Of a stretch of 64,000 bases of DNA, positions 1 to 10,089 are shown in pieces (position 1 is the first letter of the stretch; each line of letters begins with the position of its first letter). The translations under genes and the position numbers were made by a program. A model generated the notes under the pieces. That model did not search any database and was not told the origin of the DNA. It was given only the letters and a program-made list of their open reading frames with translations. Source of the stretch: Neoarius graeffei (Eukaryota; Chordata; Actinopteri; Siluriformes; Ariidae); NCBI RefSeq assembly GCF_027579695.1, contig NC_083582.1:30952964-31016963 (forward strand), in the 5' to 3' direction.

Positions 1-1674
1 ATCACTGTGATGACCCCATCCATTCTCGGGACACGATGGGTCCTGAGTTCATTGGAGAAGATGGCCACCTGGGCCCACATGCAGTTCAAGTCTGGCAAAT
101 CCAGGAGCTTGTGCCTCCTGAATGGGAGTCTGTCGGAAAACACCTTCAGCATCCAGGGGTTGGAGATTCCAACCATTCAGGAGGAGCGAATCTGGTGCTT
201 GGGGAAGAGTTATGACAGTACCCTGAAGGATAGAGGGAACCTCGAGGACACCTCAGCCCAACTACAGGAGTGGCTGAGGAGAATCGACAAGAGTTTGCTG
301 CTGGGCAGGTTCAAGGTGTGGTGCTTCCAGTATGGCATCATACCAAGACTCCAGTGGCCATTTCTGCTTTATGACTTCCCACTAACCAGAGTAGAAGCAA
401 TGGAGAGAGTCTGTAGTAGGTTTATCCGGAAATGGCTGGGTGTCCCTCCAGCGTTTAGCTCAGTCAACCTCTACAGCAAGTCATCAGTACTCCGTTTACC
501 ATGCTCCTCCATCGTCGAAGAATTCAAGGTAACCAAGGCAAGGGCAGCGTGCACGCTTTTACTCTCCAAGGATACAAAAGTCAGGCATGCAAGCACCGCT
601 ATCAGTTGCGGCAGGAAGTGGAAACCCCTGGAAGCGGTGAAGGAAGCAGAAGCCTACTGGAGGCATCAGGAAATTGTGGGCACTGTGTGTCGGGGACGTC
701 TAGGGCTCGGCAACTACAGCGTCAAGAGCTGGGCGAAAAACAGCACACCAGATAGAAGGGACTTGGTGGTGCAAAGGGTCTGGGAGACAGCCGAAGAAGA
801 CCGTCGTATTAAAGCGGCGGGGCTGGGCTCCCAGGCGCGTTGGATGCAGTGGGAAGAGGTGCTCGAGAGGCCATTGTCTTGGAAAGAGCTGTGGCATACT
901 GACCAAGGCAAGCTGAACTTCCTGCTGCGTGCTGTGGCCGATCTCCTACCCACACCAAGCAATTTGAAGATTTGGGGCAAGGAGCAGGAGGCATCCTGCA
1001 GTCAGTGCGGTGCCAGCCTCTGCACACTGAACCACATTTTGACCAGCTGCCCAAAAGCTCTCGCGGATGGGCGCTACAGGTGGAGACACGACAAAGTCCT
1101 CACCGAGGTCGCCAAGTGGGTCGAACTGCAGAGAGGTAACGTCAACAAACAGCCGCCAGCACCACCAAGATTCACAGGCTTCCATCTAGAGGGCAGCAAG
1201 GTTCCAAAGGGAAAAAGACCCAACAACCTACCATCTCTGCTGCACCGTGCAATAGATTGGGAGCTGCATGTGGATCTCAAGAAGAAGCTGGTCTTTCCTC
1301 AGGAGGTCGTGGCAACTACCCTCCGACCGGATATGATCCTTCTTTCTAGGAGTTCAAAGTCCATCATTCTAGCCGAACTCACTGTTCCCTGGGAAGACAG
1401 GCTAGCCATATCCCATCAGGCAAAGAAGGCTAAGTACCAGGACATAGTGGAAGAGGCGAGCCTTGCTGGGTAGCATGCCACCCTCTATCCAATCGAGGTC
1501 GGCGCTCGGGGTTTCCCTGCAACGTCGTCGCACAGTTTCCTGCAGAAGATTGGGCTTGATTCCAAGCAACTGCGGAAGGCTATCAGGGAGATAGCCACAG
1601 TAGCCGAAACCAGTTCCAGGTGGCTGTGGCTGTCAAGGAATCATAGCTGGACCCCTTCTGCAGGTGAAGGCTAA
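1..1674 (+). pseudogene. Non-LTR retrotransposon, C-terminal part with restriction-like endonuclease (broken)
   Basis: The reading frame enters from the left window edge and runs to a TAG at 1471-1473. The same frame then continues with family-like sequence to TAA at 1672-1674. The product would be the C-terminal part of a LINE polyprotein: the region after the reverse transcriptase, a CCHC knuckle (C-x2-C...H-x4-C, about 991-1048), and a PD-(D/E)xK restriction-like endonuclease core (RPDMILL followed by AELTVPWEDR, about 1318-1400). This architecture is known from R2/R4/NeSL-type LINEs, which nick DNA for target-primed reverse transcription. The stop lies in a segment reading AG-stop-HATLYPIEVGARGF, where related elements normally have Trp, so a TGG to TAG change is the simplest explanation. 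The clade is not assigned. The reverse transcriptase proper is outside the window. Confidence 0.8.
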
Positions 1675-1870
1675 CTCAGCCTTTGCTGCCCCACTCAGGA
1701 GAGGTGTACAGGTTAAGGGGCGAAACACCTGTGACCCTGAGATGCCTGCTGAGGATGCAGAAGGGGTCCCTAGGAACACCACAACACTTCACCAGTTCGA
1801 TCTTTAACTTCCACATCCTTAGTTGCTCCTGCAGTCTCTGCTCGTAGCAAAGCATCTTCGGTGTTTATTT
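1675..1870. other. 3' flank of the LINE fragment, no gene seen
   Basis: This stretch follows the retrotransposon stop codon and contains no coding signal. It probably includes the LINE 3' UTR. No poly(A) tail or target duplication was recognised. Confidence 0.4.
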
Positions 1871-2311
1871 CATCTTAAAACATCTTTTTTACACATTTTA
1901 AACATCTGTGCTTTTTAAAACATTTTTTTACACATTTTAAACATCTGTGCTTTTTAAAACATTTTTTACACATTTTAAACATCTGTGCTTTTTGAAAACA
2001 TCTTTTTTTACATATTAACATCTGTGCTTTTTTAAAACATCGTTTTTTTACACATTTTAAACATCTGTGCTTTTTTAAAAACATTTTTTACACATTTTAA
2101 ACATCTGTGCTTTTTATAAACATCTTTTTTTACACATTTTAAACATCTGAGCTTTTTAAAACATTTTTTTACACATTTTAAACATCTGTGCTTTTTAAAA
2201 CATCTTTTTTACACATTTTAAACATCTGTACTTTTTTTAAAACATCTTTTTTACACATTTTAAACATCTGTGCTTTTTTAAAACATCTTTTTTTACACAT
2301 TTTAAACATCT
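1871..2311. repeat. Minisatellite, ~40-45 bp unit, about 10 copies
   Basis: The unit reads approximately TTTTTACACATTTTAAACATC followed by TGTGCTTTTTAAAACATC. The TGTGCTTTT core recurs near 1905, 1945, 1983, 2021, 2066, 2105, 2147, 2187, 2227 and 2267. Units differ mainly in T-run length. Read on the minus strand, the array stays open in places and encodes repeated HRCLKCVKK-like peptides, which is a by-product of the unit sequence. The array ends exactly where a BED-finger coding fragment begins. Confidence 0.9.
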
Positions 2312-2491
2312 CATAGCATCGTTAGCTAGCACCTCTTGGCAGACAACACACTGTGGCAGTGGAGCATCTTCAGATCCAGTCCATGAAAATCCAAACTTTA
2401 AAAAATCGTGGTCATACTTCCTTCTTTTTTTGCTTGGCCCAGACTCTGTCTCCTCACTCACTGTAGCTTTAGGTACTAAAAATCGATCCAT
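2312..2491 (-). pseudogene. BED-type zinc finger N-terminus of a ZBED/hAT transposase, truncated by minisatellite
   Basis: The minus-strand frame starts at ATG 2489-2491 (MDRFLVPK) and encodes a basic stretch (KKRRKYD). This is followed by the first half of a BED finger: FLKFGFSWTG, then PQCVVCQEVLANDAM with a C-x2-C pair. In ZBED5/8-like hAT-derived proteins the next residues carry the His pair that completes the zinc site. Here the frame passes straight into the minisatellite after LANDAM, so those histidines are missing. An upstream in-frame ATG at 2599 exists, but MDRF matches the usual start better. It is a fragment of a domesticated gene or a transposon; the sequence alone does not decide. 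Confidence 0.7.
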
Positions 2492-2652
2492 TTTGTCTCT
2501 GGCAAAGGCTAGCTGAAGTTCGCTAAATGTCCGCAATAGTAACTTATTCTGGTTTATTTTTCCTCGCGTTGCGCCCCCTAGGGGAGGCACGCCCCACACT
2601 TTGAAAAGCCCTGATTTATAGCATAACAGTGTTTTGTTCCTCGAGCTTTATA

Positions 2653-4180
2653 CAGTGGTGCTTGAAAGTTTGTGAACCCTTTAGAATTTTCTATATTTCT
2701 GCATAAATAGGACCTAAAACATCATCAGATTTTCACACAAGTCCTAAAAGTAGATAAAGAGAACCCAGTTAAACAAATGAGACAAAAATATTATACTTGG
2801 TCATTTATTTATTGAGGAAAATGATCCAATATTACATATCTATGAGTGGCAAAAGTATGTGAACCTCTAGGATTAGCAGTTAATTTGAAGGTGAAATTCG
2901 GGTCAGGTGTTTTCAATCAATGGGATGACAATCAGGTGTGAGTGGGCACCCTGTTTTATTTAAAGAACAGGGATCTATCAAAGTCTGATCTTCACAACAC
3001 GTTTGTGGAAGTGTATCATGGCACGAACAAAGGAGATTTCTGAGGACCTCAGAAAAAGCGTCATCAGGCTGGAAAAGGTTACAAAACCATTTCTAAAGAG
3101 TTTGGACTCCACCGATCCACAGTCAGACAGATTGTGTACAAATGGAGGAAATTCAAGACCATTGTTACCCTCCCAAGGAGTGGTCGACCAACAAAGATCA
3201 CTCCAAGAGCAAGGCATGTAATAGTCGGCGAGGTCACAAAGGACCCCAGGGTAACTTCTAAGCAACTGAAGGCCTCTCTCACATTGGCTAATGTTAATGT
3301 TCATGAGTCCACCATCAGGAGAACATGGAACAACAATGGTGTGCATGGCAGGGTTGCAAGGAGAAAGCCACTGCTCTCCAAAAAGAACATAGCTGTTCAT
3401 CTGCAGTTTGCTAAAGATCACATGGACAAGCCAGAAGGCTATTGGAAAAATGTTTTATGGATGGATGAGACCAAAATAGATAAGAACCTTATCCCATCTG
3501 TGAAACATGGTGGTGGTAGTATCATGGTTTGGGCCTGTTTTGCTGCATCTGGGCCAGGACGGCTTGCCATCATTGATGGAACAATGAATTCTGAATTATA
3601 CCAGCAAATTCTAAAGGAAAATGTCAGGACATCTGTCCATGAACTGAATCTCAAGAGAAGGTGGGTCATGCAGCAAGACACCGACCCTAAGCACACAAAT
3701 CATTCTAGTCAAGTCAAAGAATGGTTAAAGAATAAAGTTAATGTTTTGGAATGGCCAAGTCAAAGTCCTGACCTTAATCCAATTGAAATGTTGTGGAAGC
3801 AGTTCATGCGAGGAAACCCACCAACATCCCAGAGTTGAAGCTGTTCTGTACAGAGGAATGGGATAAAATTCCTCCAAGCCGGTGTGCAAGACTGATCAAC
3901 AGTTACCGGAAATGTTTAGTTGCAGTTATTGCTGCACAAGGGGGTCACACCAGATACTGAAAGCAAAGGTTCATATACTTTTGCCACTCACAGATATGTA
4001 ATATTGGATCATTTTCCTCAATAAATAAATAACCAAGTATAATATTTTTGTCTCATTTGTTTAACTGGGTTCCCTTTGTCTACTTTTAGGACTTGTGTGA
4101 AAATCTGATGATGTTTTAGGTCCTATTTATGCAGAAATATAGAAAATTCTAAAGGGTTCACAAACTTTCAAGCACCACTG
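2653..4180 (+). mobile_element. Tc1-like transposon, family A copy 1 (1528 bp)
   Basis: The element starts CAGTGGTGCTTGAAAG and ends with its inverted complement. It is flanked by TA on both sides (2651-2652 and 4181-4182), the Tc1/mariner target duplication. The terminal inverted repeats are about 200 bp and closely match those of the copy at 34341-35950. The internal transposase is broken, so this copy could move only if supplied in trans. Confidence 0.93.
3018..3960 (+). pseudogene. Tc1-like transposase, frameshifted (family A copy 1)
   Basis: The frame begins [14 protein letters not shown] at 3018 and corresponds to the 340-aa transposase at 34561-35583. Compared with that copy, about 10 bp are lost after 3056, which shifts the frame in the paired-like DNA-binding domain. 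About 75 bp are lost near 3480, between the first catalytic Asp (WMDETKI) and [11 protein letters not shown]. Another shift near 3800 follows SPDLNPIE. The three catalytic positions themselves are intact: D in WMDETK, D in QQDTDPKH and E in DLNPIE. The last codons before TGA at 3958-3960 read GGHTRY. It is a relic that keeps the DDE residues but not the frame. Confidence 0.88.
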
Positions 4181-4202
4181 TATGTGATTTTAAGCATAAA
4201 TT

Positions 4203-4564
4203 CATCTCATCTCATTATCTCTAGCCGCTTTATCCTGTTCTACAGGGTCGCAGGCAAGCTGGAGCCTATCCCAGCTGACTACGGGCGAAAGGTGGGGTAC
4301 ACCCTGGACAAGTCGCCAGGTCATCACAGGGCTGACACATAGACACAGACAACCATTCACACTCACACCTACGGTCAATTTAGAGTCACCAGTTAACCTA
4401 ACCTGCATGTCTTTGGACTGTGGGGGAAACCGGAGCACCCGGAGGAAACCCACGCGGACAACATGCAAACTCCACACAGAAAGGCCCTCGCTGGCCACGG
4501 GGCTTGAACCCGGATCTTCTTGCTGTGAGGCGACAGCGCTAACCACTACACCACCGTGCCGCCC
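4203..4564 (-). mobile_element. DANA/Mermaid-type tRNA-derived SINE
   Basis: A full-length minus-strand copy. Its head (right side) carries the polymerase III A-box-like GTGGTGTAGTGG and the B box GGTTCAAGCCC. The tail (left side) is the GATAATGAGATGA repeat. A 13-bp duplication TTAAGCATAAATT flanks it at 4190-4202 and 4565-4577. Confidence 0.93.
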
Positions 4565-4577
4565 TTAAGCATAAATT

Positions 4578-4968
4578 AATTAAGGAAAATTATTTATTCA
4601 GTCAAACTTGTTTACTCATCCTACTTCACCCTGTATCCATCTAATTATTTTAAACTTGATTTTAAACTGTATTAAAATTTTATGTGAATACCCAAATTAT
4701 CTGTTTACTTCTGCCTGCCGGGGCGCTGGCCAAATTATTGTGTATGTGGCTAGACAAACTTCTGGAGATCAGGTGACCTGAGGCTGCACTTTAATTGGCA
4801 GATTCAACATTTGGCCTGGGGTGCAGCAAAGTGTGCCCCAGACACACCTTCTTTTATTAGCAGCCAATTGGATCTGTTTTTAAGGGATTTTTCATGTGAT
4901 TGGACAGTTTTCTATGGATATTTGTGGCTGTCACTCACTGCTGCTCGGGAGATCGGAGCTTTCACAAG
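4578..4968. other. No gene seen; probable 5' part of the hAT relic
   Basis: AT-rich sequence followed by the leader of the hAT-type relic that starts at 4969. No TIR, splice pair or long frame was identified. Confidence 0.35.
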
Positions 4969-5793
4969 ATGGCAAATTCAAGTGGACCCGAGGAGAAACA
5001 AAATTCTGTTATTTCATTACAGAAACATCCTTTTGCATGGTGTACACTGGAAGAAAAAAGAGAATAAAGGAGCTTGTACCATCCATTATCTGTAGCCACT
5101 TATCCTGGGTCGCAGGCAAGCTGTAGCCTATCCCACTGACTATGGGCGAGAGGCGGGGTACACCCTGGACAAGTCACCAGGTCATCGTAGGGCTGACCCA
5201 TAGAGACAAACAACCATTCACACTCACGTTAGAGCCACCAATTAGCCTAACCTTCATGTCTTTGGGGGAAACTGGAGCACCCAGAGGAAACCCACTCAGA
5301 CACAAGGAGAACATGCAAACTCCACACAGAAAGGCCCTAGTCAGCCACTGGGATCGAACCCAGGACCTTCTTGCTGTGAGGCGACTGTGCTAATCACTAT
5401 ACCACCGTGCCACCTGGAGCTTGTACCAGACCAGCCCAATTTAAACATTAAGCAGCAGGCAGGTGATCGAGGACAGGCTTACACTCAAGACTTCTCCCAC
5501 TCTTGTTATGACAAACATTGCTGACTGGCTAGCTGGATGCGGTGTGAGTAATGCCTTTTATTGCTTTTCCTGTTTGCTTTTTCAAAGTGTTGGCACCTAA
5601 ACATTGTGGAAGACGACAAGTGTGACCTTAAACACCTTTCTGAAAAGTGCAAACAGCATGAAAGTAGCAGCAGCCAGAGCCATCTTGACAACTGTTTGAA
5701 GTTAAGTTTCTTTGGCAGGTTTAGTATTGCTGAGCAGTTAGATGCAGGAGAGGCTGAACGCATTGACCATGCTATCAATAGAAAAGAGAGTTA
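4969..5793 (+). pseudogene. hAT-type transposase N-terminus (ZMYM1/TTF zinc-finger type), broken
   Basis: The reading frame starts MANSSGPEEKQN at 4969. It is cut by a SINE at 5082-5415 and resumes with PDQPNLN, KHCWLAGCGV, FYCFSCLLF, then KHLSEKCKQHESS and SHLDNCLKLS. This order is that of the TTF-type zinc finger and following region of hAT transposases and ZMYM1-like proteins. Small indels break the frame near 5065 (TAA) and near 5605. The coding match stops at 5793, where a Harbinger-like MITE is inserted after NRKESYS. The catalytic part is not seen in the window. The call is by remembered family resemblance. Confidence 0.65.
5082..5415 (-). mobile_element. DANA/Mermaid-type SINE inserted in hAT relic
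   Basis: A minus-strand SINE with the typical head (complement of GTGGTATAGTG) and tail. The 13-bp target duplication GGAGCTTGTACCA is found at 5069-5081 and 5416-5428, which restores the hAT reading context when removed. Confidence 0.92.
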
Positions 5794-6502
5794 CTCAGGC
5801 CAAGTTTACATTAGACTGTATCTGTCTCGTTTTCTTCGCGGATGCACTGTCCGTTTACATTAAACCGCCTGGAAACGCCGGGAAACGGGAATCCGCCAGG
5901 GTCCACGTATTCAATCCAGATCGTGTCTGGTCCGGTGCTGTGTAAACATTGAGAATACGCGGATACGCTGTGCTGAGCTCTAGCTGGCGTCTCATTGGAC
6001 AACGTCACTGTGACATCCACCTTCCTGATTCGCTGGCGTTGGTCATGTGACGCGACAGCTGAAAAACGGCGCGGACTTCCGCCTTGTATCACCTTTCATT
6101 AAAGAGTATAAAAGTATGAAAATACTGCAAATACTGATGCAAATACTGCCCATTGTGTAGTTATGATTGTCTTTAGGCTTGCCATCCTTCCACTTGCAAG
6201 TGGTAAGTGATATGCGCTGGGATCACACACACAGCGGCTCAGTCCCGAATCACTGCTTGTGCACTCCACTCGCGCGCTCTGTGAGCTGCGCAGGGCCGGA
6301 GTGCGCACCCTCCAGAGGGCACTCGCTGTTCAGGGTGGAGTGATTTGGAGCGCAGGATGCCTGCGGAGCCGAGCGTATCCGTGTATTGGTGTTGCTGTGT
6401 GCACGCAAATCGTGTATTGGCGTTGCTGTGTGCACACTAATCGTTTTAAAAACGTTAACCTGATGATCCGCTGATACGGTCTAATGTAAACATGGGCTCA
6501 GA
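5794..6502. mobile_element. PIF/Harbinger-like MITE (about 709 bp)
   Basis: The ends are inverted repeats: GTTTACATTAGACTGTATC near 5812 and GATACGGTCTAATGTAAAC near 6473. The outer bases CTCAGGCC and GGGCTCAGA are also nearly complementary. TTA occurs on both sides (5791-5793, 6503-6505), which fits the 3-bp TWA duplication of Harbinger. It carries no transposase frame. The interior is CpG-rich compared with its surroundings. Confidence 0.65.
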
Positions 6503-6611
6503 TTAGTGACTTTAACCCGAAGGTCATTAAAAAAATTTGCAGGTCAGAATGAAAGGAGCGAAAAATTTATGTTCAAGTAGTGCTTGTTTTTAAACCTAAA
6601 TATTGGCATCT

Positions 6612-6976
6612 GGCAGCACGGTGGTGTAGTGGTTAGCACTGTTGCCTCACAGCAAGAAGGTCCGGGTTCGAGCCCCGTGGCCAACGAGGGCCTTTCTGTG
6701 TGGGGTTTGCATGTTCTCCCCGTGTCTGCGTGGGTTTCCTCCAGGTGCTCCGGTTTCCCCCACAGTCCAAAGGCATGCAGGTTAGGTTAACTGGTGACTC
6801 TAAATTGACCGTAGGTGTGAATGGTTGTCTGTGTCTATGTGTCAGCCCTGTGATGACCTGGCGACTTGTCCAGGGTGTACCCCGCCTTTCGCCCGTAGTC
6901 AGCTGTGATAGGCTCCAGCTTGCCTGCGACCCTGTAGAACAGGATAAAATGGCTAGAGATAATGAGATGAGATGAG
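6612..6976 (+). mobile_element. DANA/Mermaid-type SINE
   Basis: A full-length plus-strand copy starting GGCAGCACGGTGGTGTAGTGG-like and ending in GATGAGATGAG. The target duplication ATATTGGCATCT is at 6600-6611 and 6977-6988. Confidence 0.93.
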
Positions 6977-7037
6977 ATATTGGCATCTTCTGTGTACTCG
7001 CTCTGATCAGTAAGAATTTACTTTGATTACATTAGTA

Positions 7038-7370
7038 ACCACCGTGAGCTGGCCTTGTGGTTAATGTGTCCACCTCTCGACTGGGAGATCACGAGTTCTA
7101 CTCACAGTTGGGTCATACCAAAGACTGATATCAAAATGGCACCTACTGCCATCTGACGAGGCATGCTGTAATGTGGATGCAAGTAGGAAGTCAAACTTTC
7201 ATGGTTACCAGAGGACCAGTCCCCCACTGTAACCCCAGCTATGTAATAGGTAAGAGGCTGAGACCTACTGAAATGGAGATTGGCGCTGCCCAATGCACCT
7301 CAAGGGCCTGGTTAGTATTGGGACAGGAGACTGCCTGGGAAGACTAGGTCCTGGCACAGGAAGGGACTTT
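7038..7370 (+). repeat. Second SINE-like repeat with tRNA-like head and 5S rRNA-like segment
   Basis: The left part has GGTTAATGTGTCC and GAGTTCTACTC, weakly like tRNA A and B boxes. At about 7309-7355 the sequence CCTGGTTAGTATTGGGA, then GGAGACTGCCTGGGAA, resembles the 3' third of vertebrate 5S rRNA. It is not a functional 5S gene, since the 5' two thirds are absent. Boundaries are approximate. Confidence 0.5.
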
Positions 7371-7414
7371 GAACTTTTTGATATTATCAATAGTTGATAT
7401 TGATATTATCAATA

Positions 7415-7469
<55 letters not shown>

Positions 7470-7470
7470 T
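7415..7470. repeat. (TTTC)n microsatellite
   Basis: About 14 uninterrupted CTTT/TTTC units. Confidence 0.97.
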
Positions 7471-8212
7471 TATCTTCTGCTTGTACTTTGAGGTGTTGCA
7501 GGGAGTTGGAGATGCTGATCAAGGGCTTGGTGGGCAGCTTCTGTAGCAGACAGGTCATAGGTTCTGAGGGTTTCCTTCATGCCATCAATCCAGCATTTGT
7601 GAGGCTGCCGTCAAGCTTGGGTCTCTGAGCTTCTTTTGTTGTAGGCTATCAAAGCAGGATGATGGATTGACATCCTATTGAGATGGTCAGACTTCACTCT
7701 TTACGTTACTTTAATTTGTGTGTTTACACTTAACATCTTTCACACTGTTAACTGCTTGTTGGCTGTCGAATTGGACTCCATGCATTCTGTATGCTGCTGT
7801 TGCAGGGTTTCTGGACAGTGCTTGGGCAACATTAGTGTCTTGTTGTTTTTTTTAAAATAGTTTTTAAGGCGTATAATATGGGACCTTTTAATAAACAACA
7901 ATTTTTTAGATCATATTTAATGGCATGCAGTCATTCATCCTACCTGTTTTGGCTTCTTTAGATAAAGGTTTTCCTCGTAACGTGAATATCTCTTAATACA
8001 AACTAAATAAAAAGTCAACTAAAACTAGCTCTTAATTGATCAAAATTAAAGACTAAACTGAAACTACATATGCACTTCTTCAACTAGACTGAGATGAAAA
8101 ACCAAATTGAAAGACTCTATGATAAAAACTAATGAAAATTTCAAAACTACAATAACTCTGCCCCCAATACTGCACTCCCACCCAATTTTTTTTTTTTTTT
8201 TAGCACCAGCCA
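7471..8212. other. No gene seen
   Basis: AT-rich, unique-looking sequence with short open frames only. A poly-T run lies near 8190. No element boundaries were recognised. Confidence 0.4.
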
Positions 8213-8227
8213 CCACTGGGTTGTACA

Positions 8228-8545
8228 TCCATCCATTATCCATTATTATGCATTATCCTGTGCAGGGTCACGGGCAAGCTGGAGCTTATCCCAGCTGACT
8301 ATAGGCGAGAGGCGGGGTACACCCTGGACAAGTCGTCAGATCATCACAGAGCTGACACACTTAGAGCCACCAATTAGCCTAACCTGCATGTCTTTGGACT
8401 GTGGGGGAAACCAGAGCAAACCCACACAGACATGGGGAGAACATGCAAACTCCACACAGAAAGGCCTCCGTTGGCCACTGGACTCGAACCTAGAACCTTC
8501 TTGCTGTGAGGCAACTAGTGCTAACCACTACACCACCGTGCTGCC
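8228..8545 (-). mobile_element. DANA/Mermaid-type SINE, diverged
   Basis: A minus-strand copy missing part of the central region. The 15-bp target duplication CCACTGGGTTGTACA is at 8213-8227 and 8546-8560. Confidence 0.9.
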
Positions 8546-8560
8546 CCACTGGGTTGTACA

Positions 8561-8889
8561 AATTATTAAATGCAGGGGTGCTAGTAATAGTGGAGGGCAC
8601 TGTATAGTGAGATGTATGGATGGATAAGGAAATAAGAATAACTATGACAGTAATGAACACTAGATGGCGAGCTACTCTGCTTGTTTGTTTTTTAATCACT
8701 GAAGCTCTTCAGACCCTCTGTGTGCTACAAGATAGATCATGTTTGCTTTTTTCTTTTTCATTTTCAGTATAAACCCAACAGCAGCCCCTTTCACTGCCCT
8801 TGAAACAAAACTTAGGAGGACTTTTAGTGAGAGGGCAGCAGTCACAGAGATTTCACCACATCTGTGTTTTTATGAAGAGTCCAAAATAA
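8561..8889. other. Mostly unassigned; one weak candidate exon at 8768
   Basis: A strong polypyrimidine-AG (CTTTTTCATTTTCAG) ends at 8767. A 42-codon open frame follows on the plus strand (INPTAAPFTALETKL...), closing at TAG 8895-8897. No donor was seen and the peptide is not recognised. Confidence 0.25.
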
Positions 8890-8899
8890 CTAGATAGAA

Positions 8900-9510
8900 C
8901 TCGACGCCAACGGCGTCGATGGGGATGCCTCCGCCTGGTAGACTACATGCCTTATTAAGTTGTGATTTGGGGATGGACATTTGACCTCACAGTAATCTTA
9001 ACCTGTGACCTTTTAACCTCAAAATCTAATCAGTTCATGTTTGTCCCAAAGCGCACAAATGGTGAAAGTTTGGTGAAATTCCTTTCATTTCCTTGGAGAT
9101 ATTGTGTTCACAAGGTTTTCGGACAGACATTTGACCTCACAGTGACCTTGACCTTAGACCTTTTGATCTCAAAATCTAATCATTTCATCTTTGTCCCCAA
9201 ATGCACAAATGGTGAAAGTTTGGTGAAATTCCTTTCATTTGCCTTGGAGATATTGTTTTCACAAGGTTTTCGGACAGACATTTGACCTCACAGTGACCTT
9301 GACCTTAAATTTTGAGATCAAAAGGTCTAATCAGTTCAGGTTTGTCCCAAAGTGCACAAATGGTGAAAGTTTGGTGAAATTCCTTTCATTAGCCTTTTTT
9401 GAGATATCGTGTTCACAAGGTTTCGGGAAGGACGGACGCACGGACAGACGGACAACCCGAAAACATAATGCCTCCTGCACCTTAAGGTGGCGGAGGCATA
9501 AAAAGCGCAA
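8900..9510. repeat. Element with ~151-bp internal tandem repeats
   Basis: A unit containing GACATTTGACCTCACAGTGA and GGTGAAAGTTTGGTGAAAT is repeated at about 8970, 9121 and 9272. Outer arms carry GCCTCCGCC near 8926 and GGCGGAGGC near 9488 as inverted complements. The right end contains GACGGACGCACGGACAGACG. It is a dispersed repeat of non-coding type; the superfamily is not assigned. Confidence 0.7.
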
Positions 9511-9554
9511 AGTCAAAATTCCTACTGTCTCTGCAACTCGTCAGCTAGCCACAG

Positions 9555-10074
9555 TTGATAGTAATCAGTGGTTGGTAGAAGAGAGCAACTGGACTTGCTT
9601 GAAGATTCTTGAAGACGTTTCGCCTCTCATCTGAAAGGCATCCTCAGTTCTGTCTGACTCTGTTCAGTGACGGCCGTTCCAGGTTGACAAAAATGAACGA
9701 TCCTCTCTGGCTAAGATGTCTGCCAGTTTTCTGGAAGTCCTCTCATACTCCCGCACCAGTCGGGAGCAAGTCCAGTTGCTCTCTTCTACCAACCACTGAT
9801 TACTATGTACCTGGATGACTGAGTATCCTCACAGATATGTTTCTACGCACTTTGGGATGAGATCCCTTCGACTGGTGCGGGAGTATGAGAGGACTTCCAG
9901 AAAACTGGCAGACATCTTAGCCAGAGAGGATCGTTCATTTTTGTCAACCTGGAACGGCCGTCACTGAACAGAGTAAGACAGAACTGAGGATGCCTTTCAG
10001 ATGAGAGGCGAAACGTCTTCAAGAATCTTCAAGCAAGTCCAGTTGCTCTCTTCTACCAACCACTGATTACTATG
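9555..10074. repeat. Long inverted repeat (foldback), ~205-bp arms
   Basis: Arm 9555-9762 is nearly the exact complement of 9869-10074. The ~106-bp spacer repeats part of the arm end (AAGTCCAGTTGCTCTCTTCTA). The arm motif GAAGAC(G/A)TTTC(G/A)CCTCTCAT also appears at 46160 and 47755, at the ends of a Penelope-like relic. This foldback is therefore probably made of Penelope-type terminal sequence. Confidence 0.8.
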
Positions 10075-10089
10075 TACCTGGATGACTGA

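Noticed and set aside
1871-2311. CRISPR-like array
   Set aside because: There are no unique spacers; the whole unit repeats, and the window is eukaryotic.
4202-4546. Recurrent 60-117-codon frames in the SINE copies
   Set aside because: These are chance frames of the SINE consensus, seen in all copies and truncated at random positions.
6612-6700. tRNA gene at the SINE heads
   Set aside because: A and B boxes are present but no cloverleaf or anticodon arm can be drawn; they are SINE promoters, not tRNA genes.
7309-7355. Functional 5S rRNA gene
   Set aside because: Only the 3' third is similar and it is diverged; the internal promoter region is missing.
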